DNA of 53,046 nucleotides from CAZFYZ01 sp964523735 (GTDB taxonomy: Bacteria > Armatimonadota > UBA5829), in assembly GCA_964523735.1 (NCBI GenBank), contig CAZFYZ010000011.1:1-53046 (forward strand). Reading direction: 5' to 3'. Position 1 is the first letter of the stretch; each line of letters opens with the position of its first letter. The notes below the pieces were generated by a model. That model was not told where the DNA came from. It did not search any database and saw only the letters and a list, made by a program, of their open reading frames with translations. A program made the translations under genes and the position numbers. Below are positions 1-8,226 of the stretch, in pieces.

Positions 1-1091
1 CCAGAAACGAGCCGCCCCGCGAGACACTTGAGGGAATAAGTATCTATCGTTACCCCGCTCCTTCAGAGGGGCAGGGTGTTATCAGCTACGTTCGGGAGTT
101 TGCCTGTTCACTCTGGGCTGCTTTCTGGCTCTCGATGAGGGTGCGACGGGAGAGGGGATTCGACGTGATCCAAGCGTGCAATCCGCCCGATACCATCTTC
201 CTGATCGCACTCTTTCACAAGATCTTTGGAGGCAAGAAGTTCATCTTTGACCACCACGACCTCTCGCCCGAGCTCTTCAGCCTGCGTTTTGATCCATCAA
301 AGAGGTCGTTCGCGTATCGGATGCTCCTCTGGCTCGAGAGGCGAACGTTCCGAACAGCAGATGTTGTAATCTCAACCAACGAATCATTCAAGTCCATAGC
401 TATCAAGCGCGGCGGCAAGAAGGACGATCGCGTGGTTGTCGTGCGCAACGGCCCCGACCTTGATCGGTTCCGGCCCAGAACCCCCCGCCCGGAACTCAAG
501 ATGGGCCGAGAGCATATGGTATGCTATGTTGGTGTGATGGCTATGCAGGATGGTCTAGACTATCTCCTAAAGGCCATCCGGCACGTTGTGCATGTGCGGG
601 GCCGTAAGGACTCGACGTTCGTGCTGATTGGTTCGGGCGACATTCTTGATTCGCTGAAGCAGATGGCGCACGATCTGGAGATTGAGGACTATGTTGTCTT
701 TACCGGCAGGATAGATGATGACGCGCTGTTGGCAGATTACCTGTCAACGTCCGATGTCTGTGTGGCGCCCGACCCGAATAACGACCTGAACGATAAGTGT
801 ACATTGATCAAAATTCCCGAATACATGGCGATGGGCAAACCGGTGGTCTCTTTTGACCTCGCGGAATCGAGATACTCAGCACAAGATGCGGCGTTGTACG
901 CTTCATCGAACGATTGTACCGAGTTCGGCGACATGATTGTTGATCTGCTCGATGATCCTGCGCGACGCGAAGAGATGGGCCGCGTCGGACGTCAGCGGGT
1001 CAGTTCGCATCTTGCCTGGGAACACAGCAAGAAGAACCTCATACACGCGTATGAGCTTGCTCTTGAGGAAAGGGCAACGGTGGTGCCGTGA
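1..1091 (+). CDS. Glycosyltransferase family 4 (5' end cut by window edge)
   Basis: The reading frame is open from base 3, well before the first ATG at 135. Upstream codons read as plausible protein (including an IYRYPAPSEGQGVISYVREF stretch), so the gene begins outside the window; about 362 residues are visible. The C-terminal half has the GT-B pattern of family 4: a GVMAMQDGLDYLLKA stretch, then VFTGRIDDDALLADYLSTSDVCVAPD, then an IKIPEYMAMGKPVVSFD stretch with the usual donor-site position. Such enzymes move a sugar from a nucleotide donor onto a lipid-linked glycan at the inner membrane face. The stop overlaps the GTG of the next gene (GTGA), so it heads a translationally coupled set with GDP-fucose biosynthesis. 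The donor and acceptor cannot be read from sequence. Confidence 0.88.
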   Translation, partial: RNEPPRETLEGISIYRYPAPSEGQGVISYVREFACSLWAAFWLSMRVRRERGFDVIQACNPPDTIFLIALFHKIFGGKKFIFDHHDLSPELFSLRFDPSKRSFAYRMLLWLERRTFRTADVVISTNESFKSIAIKRGGKKDDRVVVVRNGPDLDRFRPRTPRPELKMGREHMVCYVGVMAMQDGLDYLLKAIRHVVHVRGRKDSTFVLIGSGDILDSLKQMAHDLEIEDYVVFTGRIDDDALLADYLSTSDVCVAPDPNNDLNDKCTLIKIPEYMAMGKPVVSFDLAESRYSAQDAALYASSNDCTEFGDMIVDLLDDPARREEMGRVGRQRVSSHLAWEHSKKNLIHAYELALEERATVVP

Positions 1092-2155
1092 ATCGAAGAC
1101 GAGCGTTAATCACAGGAATCACAGGTCAGGACGGTTCGTATCTGGCAGAACTCCTGCTTGACAAGGGGTATGAGGTTCACGGCCTGATAAGGCGCGGATC
1201 TACCTTCAACACGCACAGGATAGACCACTTGTACCGGGACCCACACAAGGGAGATGTGGTTCTGTTCCTGCACTACGGCGATCTGTCTGACTCGAGCAAT
1301 ATCAGCCGATTGCTCCAGAAAGTGCAACCCGAGGAGATATACCACCTGGGAGCCCAGAGCCACGTCAAAGTGAGCTTTGACATGCCGGAGTTCACTGGCG
1401 ACGTCACGGGCCTCGGAACCCTCCGAATCCTCGACGCGATCAGGGATTCGAATATTGACACGCGCTTCTATCAGGCTGCGAGCAGCGAGATGTTCGGGAA
1501 GGTCGTAGAGACTCCTCAAATCGAGACAACTCCATTCTATCCGCGCAGCCCCTACGGGTGCGCGAAAGTCTACGCGTTCTGGATAACGAAGAATTACCGC
1601 GAGAGCTACAACATGCATGCGTCGAACGGGATTCTGTTTAACCACGAATCGCCTCGTCGTGGAGAGACTTTCGTAACCCGCAAGATATCGAGAGGTCTGG
1701 CAAGAATCAGGCTCGGTCTGGATGAGTGCATCTACCTCGGCAACCTTGATGCGAAGCGCGACTGGGGATACGCCAAGGACTATGTCTACGCGATGTGGCT
1801 GATGCTCCAGCAGCCCGAACCCGATGACTACGTGATCGCGACGAATGAGACCCATTCAGTCAGGGAGTTCGTAGAAGAGTCGGCAAGACTCCTGGGGTTC
1901 GATCTGGAATGGCGCGGCAAAGGCCTGGAAGAGACTGCGGTTGATGCAAAGACCGGCAACACCATAGTGCGCATCGATCCGGCGTATTTCCGTCCGGCGG
2001 AGGTCGACTTGCTAATAGGCAATCCGTCGAAGGCTTCCAGAGTGCTCGGGTGGAAACCTGAGGCGACATTCCGGGAGCTGGTCAAGCTTATGGTCGATTC
2101 CGACATGGAACGTGAGTCTCTGAGAGCCAGTATCGACGAGCGAGCAAGGAGATAG
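1088..2155 (+). CDS. gmd: GDP-mannose 4,6-dehydratase
   Basis: Converts GDP-D-mannose to GDP-4-keto-6-deoxy-D-mannose, the first committed step to GDP-L-fucose. It is a 355-residue extended SDR protein, normal length for the family. The nucleotide-binding motif GITGQDG is at residues 10-16, followed by the family-typical GLIRRGSTFNTHRIDHLY. The catalytic Tyr156 and Lys160 lie in SPYGCAKVYA, and ASSEMFGK precedes them. NHESPRRGETFVTRKI is the characteristic GMD substrate-site stretch. The GTG start at 1088 overlaps the upstream stop by four bases. The next gene is GDP-fucose synthase two bases downstream, completing the pathway. Confidence 0.97.
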   Translation: MNRRRALITGITGQDGSYLAELLLDKGYEVHGLIRRGSTFNTHRIDHLYRDPHKGDVVLFLHYGDLSDSSNISRLLQKVQPEEIYHLGAQSHVKVSFDMPEFTGDVTGLGTLRILDAIRDSNIDTRFYQAASSEMFGKVVETPQIETTPFYPRSPYGCAKVYAFWITKNYRESYNMHASNGILFNHESPRRGETFVTRKISRGLARIRLGLDECIYLGNLDAKRDWGYAKDYVYAMWLMLQQPEPDDYVIATNETHSVREFVEESARLLGFDLEWRGKGLEETAVDAKTGNTIVRIDPAYFRPAEVDLLIGNPSKASRVLGWKPEATFRELVKLMVDSDMERESLRASIDERARR

Positions 2156-2157
2156 CT

Positions 2158-3087
2158 GTGGACAGGAACGCGAAGATTTACCTGGCCGGGCACACCGGTT
2201 TGGTTGGCAGTGCGATCATGCGCAAGCTGCAGGCTTGTGGACACACTAGCATACTTGCGCGAACAATCGAAGAGTTCGATCTCAGAAACCAGGCCCTCGT
2301 AAACGAGTTCTTTGCAGCCGAGAGACCGGATTACGTAATCGTGGCAGCAGCAAAAGTAGGGGGCATACTCGCGAATAACACCTATCCAGCCGATTTCATC
2401 GCTGACAACGCGATGATCGAGCTCAACATTATTGACGCGGCGCAGAAGAACGGCGTCAAGAAGCTGGAGTTCCTGGGTTCGTCGTGCATCTATCCGAAGC
2501 TGGCCCCCCAGCCAATCAAAGAGGAGTATCTTCTGACCGGGCCGCTCGAACCGACGAATGAGTGGTATGCAATCGCCAAGATCCTCGGCATCAAGCTGTG
2601 CCAAGCCTATCGACGGCAGTACGGGTTCAGCGCAATCAGCCTCATGCCGACTAACCTATACGGCATCAACGACAACTTCGATCTGAACTCATCTCACGTT
2701 CTTCCTGCTATGATCCGCAAGATGCACGAGGCGAAGGCCGCCAAGAGTCCCAGTGTCACTGTATGGGGCACGGGTTCGCCTAGACGGGAGTTCCTACACG
2801 TCGACGATCTGGCTGATGCCGCTGTCTTTCTGATGAACAACTACGACGGTGAAGAGATCGTCAACGTCGGAACGGGCATTGACCTAACCATCAGAGAACT
2901 GGCGGAGCTGGTCAAATCGGTCGTGGGCTACGAAGGGGAGTTGGTCTTCGACACCTCCAAACCAGATGGCACTCCCAGGAAGCTTCTGGACGTATCCAAG
3001 TTGACGGGCCTCGGGTGGCGAGCTAACATCGATCTCAGAGATGGTATCAAGAGCACATACGAGTGGTACGTGACATCGCTTGCGTGA
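2158..3087 (+). CDS. fcl: GDP-L-fucose synthase
   Basis: Epimerises and reduces GDP-4-keto-6-deoxymannose to GDP-L-fucose with NADPH. It has 309 residues, normal for Fcl/WcaG. The Rossmann motif GHTGLVG is at residues 11-17, and the family signature AAKVGGI plus GSSCIYPK and NEWYAIAK follow; the catalytic pair is Tyr137 and Lys141. LYGINDNFD is typical of the family. The start is GTG at 2158, two bases after the gmd stop, so the two are one transcription unit. A 350-base gap follows. Confidence 0.97.
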   Translation: MDRNAKIYLAGHTGLVGSAIMRKLQACGHTSILARTIEEFDLRNQALVNEFFAAERPDYVIVAAAKVGGILANNTYPADFIADNAMIELNIIDAAQKNGVKKLEFLGSSCIYPKLAPQPIKEEYLLTGPLEPTNEWYAIAKILGIKLCQAYRRQYGFSAISLMPTNLYGINDNFDLNSSHVLPAMIRKMHEAKAAKSPSVTVWGTGSPRREFLHVDDLADAAVFLMNNYDGEEIVNVGTGIDLTIRELAELVKSVVGYEGELVFDTSKPDGTPRKLLDVSKLTGLGWRANIDLRDGIKSTYEWYVTSLA

Positions 3088-3437
3088 CCGCTGACTCTGG
3101 GAGACCAAAGCGACGAGGGGATGTTCGGACCAGGCGCAGCGCTGACACAGATCAGACAGCGACATAGGAACAGTTGCTACACAAGGAGAACCAGACGTGC
3201 GGTTGGACTACCGGGAAGAAGCAGAGCGGTCATCGGGGCAGAGTGCGTCGAGGGCAAGGAGTGGAGCCCTGATCAAGGAATGGTAAATAGGTCAACAGGC
3301 TCGGGCAACCGAACTGCAGACACAGAACCTAGGTGTGGATCAACACTGCACGGTTGGTGCGGTAGAGAGCCATTGGTTCTTGGTCCAAAGCACCGGGCCA
3401 GGCAAGGTTGTGCGGGGTCACGTAAGGAGGCCGAACG
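3088..3437. other. Intergenic gap, no gene recognised
   Basis: This 350-base stretch has an open plus-strand frame from 3121, but its translation is rich in Arg, Gly and Cys, resembles nothing, and overlaps the next gene out of frame. I see no clear promoter or terminator hairpin. The last bases contain a strong AAGGAGG ribosome binding site (about 3424-3430) that serves the TTG start at 3438. Confidence 0.5.
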
Positions 3438-5741
3438 TTGCGTGCGTATATCTGGATGTGTAAGATCTTATTGGCAACAGCCACAGGCGCATTGCTTACG
3501 GGCAGTTCTGCTGCCGCAGATGGCTATTTCGACCTTCTGTTAGGTATTGGAGACTTTGAAAAGTGCACATTTAGCAGAGTGTCCGGATACGACCACTTTG
3601 GCATCATTCCCCCAAGCAACCTGCGTGTAGCAGAAGGTTGGGTCGCCGCCATTAATCTCAAACACGAGGATCAATACACCTTCAGCATCGTGGACTCCTC
3701 AACCTTTGCAGATCACGGAGTCGAACACATGCAGCCAGATACGAAGTACCAGTACATTGGCGTACCGAATTCTGCCGGCTATTCTCTCCAAGCTCAATTC
3801 TATGTGGGTGTTGAGTCGGTCGCTGGCTTTACAGACGAGACATTTGCACCGGGCGACAAACTCACCTTCCACATCGACCGACTGATTGCCTCGAACTGCA
3901 ACAGTCCAACGGGGCAAATTGTGTCGATGGGGATGTTCTACAAACTTGAGGGTGGAGAGACCCAGTATCTCAAGAAGATTGACCTTGACGTCTCACGAGG
4001 GGTTGTGGAAAACGCCACCGTCGTTCTGGACTTGCCGGGCGTCAGGTACGTGCGTCCGTTCGTCCAGATATGGGTGGATGGGAGCGCAGCCCCCGCGAAG
4101 ACTTCAGGCGTCCTCCTTGGCGGCGCAAGGCTCTGGAAGCAGAGAGTGGGAGAGATGGTTATCTACCCCGAAGAGACAATACCCTACCCGAGGAACAGAA
4201 CAGTCAACACCCACAGAATTTTATATAACGCTTCAGCCCTACCGCCGAGACCTGCAGCGAAGAGGTTTGACGCCCTAGCGGTGCATTCCAAGGACTATCT
4301 CAGCTTTGGTTTGTTCCGCAAGCTAAACCCGAACATCAAGCTCTACATAACGTTATTTGCTGGCGCGGTCGAATCGAAGGACCTTCCGATGTGGTCAACA
4401 TCTCCGCTGAATATCAGCTACGTAGCCGCCAACCATTCTGATTGGCTCTATCCTCAGTCCTCCGTAGCTCAAGACGTAGTCATGAATCCGCTGTTTCCGG
4501 ATAGCCCATATGCCGCCAGTTACCTTAATGCCGCTTGGGAAGCAAACCGGTTCCTGACGAGATTCCCCAACTCCCAGTACCGCAAAGAATGGACGGATGC
4601 AGTGGTTGCCAATGCCCGCGCTGTGGGTGCTGACGGTGTGTGGATTGATGATGCTCAATGCATTAAGGCAGAGCGTTCCGGTGCAACAAGGGAGACTTGG
4701 GAGGTGCAGCAACTGCTTCACACGCTGATGCCCAAAATACACGCTGCGGGACTGGAGTGTGTTTATATGGACGTGCTAGCCAATCTAGATGGCTCGCAGG
4801 CATATTCCGGCTGCTACCCCAAGGTACTACTCGACCCCATGTGGCAGCCCAACGCAGAGCTTACTGAGAGAATGGGATACTCTGCAAACACACCCGATAA
4901 CACTCCAGATGTTTGCTACAACGAGCACTCGTTTATGTACAATGACCATCGCTATAATCGCGAGTATTGGCTGAAATGTGTTAATGACGCCAGTATAATA
5001 GCCGCATGGAACACATCGCTCCCGGGCAACCGCAAGAAACGACTGTTCTACGATGTTGGGCAGACTGACACGCTTGACCACCCCGCGCTGAACGCGTCCG
5101 GCAAGGCTGGCTGGGCTATGTTTACCTTTGCCAGCTTCCTGCTGTGTCAGAACGAATACACCAGTTTCGGTGCCACACACGGAGGGGCTGGAAACTACGC
5201 CGATGCCGGGATCGACTACTCCTTGACGACCAGACTAGGAGTTCCGTCCGGATTGAGCAGGCCAGTTGGATCCAGCCCATATTTCAGGATGCGGGACTAT
5301 GCCGCAGATGGGAGCGGCGGAGTCGGTGGAGTAGTTGTGGTAAACGCGGATACGACCACCCAAATGTACACTTTGCCTTATGACGCCGTGGACGAGAGCG
5401 GTGTAACCTACCCGGCTGCGACCCGGGTGGCTCTGCTGCCGAACATGGGCAAGATATTCGTCAAAGCCGGCACTCTGAACACAGAGATTGTCACGGCGTC
5501 CAGCACCGTCACGCCAGGACAGACTGTAGACATAACCGTAAGGTTCAAGAACGCCAGCTCTGTCCCGATAACCAACCTGATAGTGCAGGCTGTAGTACCA
5601 GCCGAGATGACCTATGTTGCGGGTAGCGCCGAGTCGACCGGAGGGAAGTACGTTGCGCTGACGCGTACAGTAAGCTGGACGGTTCGCCAAGTCGCGGCTG
5701 GCGGATCGGGAACAAGAACATTCAAAGCCAAAGTCAGATGA
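3438..5741 (+). CDS. Secreted glycosidase-like protein with C-terminal DUF11 domain
   Basis: The 767-residue protein starts at TTG 3438, fixed by an AAGGAGG site eight bases upstream. Residues 1-27 form a signal peptide ending near SSAAADG. Residues about 30-250 look beta-rich, perhaps carbohydrate-binding. From about 270 to 640 it resembles the hypothetical glycosyl hydrolase GHL15/GHL10 type (TIM barrel): repeated aromatic-rich blocks and GADGVWIDDAQC with paired acids Asp404-Asp405 where such families keep the catalytic strand end. The last 85 residues match a DUF11/CARDB-like beta-sandwich (TVTPGQTVDITVRFKN). Its stop overlaps the next glycosyltransferase start (ATGA), tying it to polysaccharide synthesis. 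It may trim or depolymerise the exported glycan. Fold class likely; substrate unknown. Confidence 0.65.
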   Translation: MRAYIWMCKILLATATGALLTGSSAAADGYFDLLLGIGDFEKCTFSRVSGYDHFGIIPPSNLRVAEGWVAAINLKHEDQYTFSIVDSSTFADHGVEHMQPDTKYQYIGVPNSAGYSLQAQFYVGVESVAGFTDETFAPGDKLTFHIDRLIASNCNSPTGQIVSMGMFYKLEGGETQYLKKIDLDVSRGVVENATVVLDLPGVRYVRPFVQIWVDGSAAPAKTSGVLLGGARLWKQRVGEMVIYPEETIPYPRNRTVNTHRILYNASALPPRPAAKRFDALAVHSKDYLSFGLFRKLNPNIKLYITLFAGAVESKDLPMWSTSPLNISYVAANHSDWLYPQSSVAQDVVMNPLFPDSPYAASYLNAAWEANRFLTRFPNSQYRKEWTDAVVANARAVGADGVWIDDAQCIKAERSGATRETWEVQQLLHTLMPKIHAAGLECVYMDVLANLDGSQAYSGCYPKVLLDPMWQPNAELTERMGYSANTPDNTPDVCYNEHSFMYNDHRYNREYWLKCVNDASIIAAWNTSLPGNRKKRLFYDVGQTDTLDHPALNASGKAGWAMFTFASFLLCQNEYTSFGATHGGAGNYADAGIDYSLTTRLGVPSGLSRPVGSSPYFRMRDYAADGSGGVGGVVVVNADTTTQMYTLPYDAVDESGVTYPAATRVALLPNMGKIFVKAGTLNTEIVTASSTVTPGQTVDITVRFKNASSVPITNLIVQAVVPAEMTYVAGSAESTGGKYVALTRTVSWTVRQVAAGGSGTRTFKAKVR

Positions 5742-6739
5742 GTTGTCCATTCGAGCGTGAACAAGGCGCGGAGCCACATACCCAGTCTCTACTGAATCGG
5801 TTGGACCCAACACCGCAACCCGAAGGCTCGTCTTTGCCAGGTGTATCAGCAGTCCCACTGGTGACAATCGGCATCCCTTTCTACAACTGCGCAAGATATC
5901 TGCCCAACGTTATCCGCTCCATCTACGCTCAAACGTACACTGACTGGGAAGTCATCTTTGTAGACGATGGTTCCAGCGACGGCTCGCTGGAAATCGTGAG
6001 GGCTATTAAGGATAGCAGGGTGACGATATGTGCTGACGGCAAGCACCTTGGCATAGGAGCCCGACGCAGGCAGCTAGTCGACATGACAAGAACTAGATAC
6101 CTTGCGTGGCTCGATGCCGACGATATGATGCATCCCGACAGACTCGCCGTTCAGTGTGAGTTCCTGGAGAACCACGACCAGATAGCGTGCGTCGACAGCT
6201 CCTGCTATATAGTCGATCCTGATCTGAACCTCGTGAGAACGAGCCACAAGAAGAAGGGGATAGTCCCAGCATCAGATATGGCACTGACGCCACAGATGCT
6301 GAATACCGCCATCCTGGCTCGCACCGCTATGTACACGAGAGTGAGGTTCAACCCCAAGCACAGACGCGTGGAAGACTGGGACGTGTGGATAAGGGCATCG
6401 AAGGAATATGTGTTTTATCATCTCGACCAGTGCCTTAGCTATGTTCTTAACGCCGATCTGGACCAGCGACCACGTATGGATAGAGAGCTCTCGGAGCCAA
6501 GATTTCTCCTGCGAACGTACCTTGAGCACGGGCGCGCTCACTTGGGCTTAGCGCGCACGGCGTTGCTTGTTCTGAGACTATGTGCACGGACTGCTTACAG
6601 AATCGTGGTCATCTTGCTGGGACAGCACAAGTATCTGAAGGCCGCCAGGACAGCCAATGTGACAGATGAAGAGAGATTAGCAGCTGAGGCAGGACTTAAG
6701 GTGATACGCGAGACAAGAGTGCCAGGTCTGAATGAGTGA
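5738..6739 (+). CDS. Family 2 glycosyltransferase
   Basis: 333 residues. After a roughly 35-residue N-terminal extension, VPLVTIGIPFYNCARYL opens a GT-A domain, VIFVDDGSSDGSLEIV follows, and the metal-binding DxD is in AWLDADDMM. VEDWDVWIRASK is the usual acceptor-region ED motif. The C-terminus has hydrophobic, Arg-rich helices that may touch the membrane. It transfers a sugar during repeat-unit assembly on the cytoplasmic face. The ATG overlaps the stop of the secreted glycosidase-like gene. The following 143 bases carry no gene and end with a GGGGAG site for ugd. Confidence 0.92.
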   Translation: MSCPFEREQGAEPHTQSLLNRLDPTPQPEGSSLPGVSAVPLVTIGIPFYNCARYLPNVIRSIYAQTYTDWEVIFVDDGSSDGSLEIVRAIKDSRVTICADGKHLGIGARRRQLVDMTRTRYLAWLDADDMMHPDRLAVQCEFLENHDQIACVDSSCYIVDPDLNLVRTSHKKKGIVPASDMALTPQMLNTAILARTAMYTRVRFNPKHRRVEDWDVWIRASKEYVFYHLDQCLSYVLNADLDQRPRMDRELSEPRFLLRTYLEHGRAHLGLARTALLVLRLCARTAYRIVVILLGQHKYLKAARTANVTDEERLAAEAGLKVIRETRVPGLNE

Positions 6740-6882
6740 GCTGCCGCCCACGAATCTCGATCCAAGCATCGTTCACGAAGTACGGCAAGAGTGATTAGAG
6801 CAGCAACAGGCGGCATCGTAGGAACTTGCAGCCTTGACGGAGCGTATCCCTCATTGATGGGATTGTTCTGGGGAGTTCAAAC

Positions 6883-8226
6883 ATGAATCTGTGCGTGATA
6901 GGCACCGGCTACGTTGGCCTGGTCACCGGCGCTATATTCGCCGACCTTGGCTACAACGTCTACTGCGTTGACAACGACAACTCCAAGATCGATATGCTCA
7001 ACAGCGGCAAGATGCCGATATACGAGCCTGGCCTCGAGGAGATCGTAGAACGCAACACCCAAGACGGACGACTCTGTTTTGCCACTGACGTAGCTGATGC
7101 CATTGGCCGCTCCGATATAGTCTTCATAGCCGTTGGGACGCCTCCCGGCGGAGACGGCTACGCGGACCTGACCGCTGTGAAGGCTGTGGCGAAAACAATC
7201 GGGCAGAATCTGTCCTCATACAAGGTCATAGTCGACAAGAGCACGGTCCCCGTTGGAACGGCCGATATCGTCAGTGAGATCATCGCGCAGAGCCGCAGAG
7301 ACACCAGCGTCGAATTCGACGTCGTATCGAATCCGGAGTTTCTGCGAGAGGGCAACGCGATTGCGGATACGCTAAAGCCGGACAGAATCGTGATCGGGGC
7401 CTCATCGCAAACCGCGGCGATGCTTCTCGTTGAGCTCTACACGCCGCTCGAGAGACCCATAGTCGTCACCGATGTGCGATCCGCGGAGGTCATTAAGTAC
7501 GCCTCAAACTCCTTCCTCGCCACAAAGATTTCCTTTATCAATGCCGTTGCGAGCATATGTGAGCTTGTCGGAGCCGATGTCCGGAAGGTCGCAAAAGGGA
7601 TCGGGCTGGACAGCCGCATAGGAACTGCGTTCCTTAATGCCGGCTTGGGATGGGGCGGATCATGTTTCGGTAAAGATACATCGTGTTTCATCGCCACCGC
7701 TGAGAAGTATGGCTACGACTTTGAGCTTCTCAAAGCAGTCGTGAAGGTTAACTCTGAGCAGCCAATGCGCTTCCTGAAGCAGATCTCTAACGTGCTTGGT
7801 GATCTGAAAGGTAAGAACATCGCCGTTCTCGGACTAGCGTTTAAGCCGGACACCGACGATCTGCGTGATGGCAAGTCAATCGAGATCATGGCGCAGTTGT
7901 CGGCACTGGGAGCACGAGTGAGTGCTTATGATCCGATAGCAATGGACAATGCTCGACAGACCTATCCAGAGGCGAATTACTGCGCTGATCCCTATGAGGC
8001 AGCAAGAGGTGCAGATGCAGTGATCGTTGTGACTGAGTGGAAAGAGTTCAAGTTTCTGGATTTTGCCAAGCTCAAGTCAGTCATGTGCCGACCGATCCTG
8101 TTCGACGGACGAAACATGTTCGACCCCGAGCGAATTCGCGCAAAGGGATTCGACTACTACTGTGTGGGGAGGGCGGCGTCGCCCGACGCTCCCGTTCCAG
8201 ACCAGGGGAGACACCTAGAGCAATGA
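6883..8226 (+). CDS. ugd: UDP-glucose 6-dehydrogenase
   Basis: Oxidises UDP-glucose twice with NAD+ to UDP-glucuronate, a precursor for acidic polysaccharides. It has 447 residues in the family's usual three-domain order. The N-terminal Rossmann motif is GTGYVGLVTG, followed by VGTPPGGDG and STVPVGT. The catalytic cysteine is Cys261 in GWGGSCFGKDT. The C-terminal UDP-binding domain contains GLAFKPDTDDLRDG. The start is ATG 6883 with GGGGAG eight bases upstream. The stop overlaps the ATG of the exosortase gene. The substrate could be another UDP-hexose or UDP-HexNAc, but the sequence looks like the TuaD/Ugd group. Confidence 0.95.
   Translation: MNLCVIGTGYVGLVTGAIFADLGYNVYCVDNDNSKIDMLNSGKMPIYEPGLEEIVERNTQDGRLCFATDVADAIGRSDIVFIAVGTPPGGDGYADLTAVKAVAKTIGQNLSSYKVIVDKSTVPVGTADIVSEIIAQSRRDTSVEFDVVSNPEFLREGNAIADTLKPDRIVIGASSQTAAMLLVELYTPLERPIVVTDVRSAEVIKYASNSFLATKISFINAVASICELVGADVRKVAKGIGLDSRIGTAFLNAGLGWGGSCFGKDTSCFIATAEKYGYDFELLKAVVKVNSEQPMRFLKQISNVLGDLKGKNIAVLGLAFKPDTDDLRDGKSIEIMAQLSALGARVSAYDPIAMDNARQTYPEANYCADPYEAARGADAVIVVTEWKEFKFLDFAKLKSVMCRPILFDGRNMFDPERIRAKGFDYYCVGRAASPDAPVPDQGRHLEQ

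Noticed and set aside
3121..3543. Small plus-strand frame between fcl and the secreted protein
   Set aside because: Composition is Arg/Gly/Cys-rich with no family likeness, and it overlaps the real gene out of frame.
8037..8222. Longer start for the exosortase gene
   Set aside because: The extension lies fully inside ugd in another frame; ATG 8223 overlaps the ugd stop, the usual coupling.
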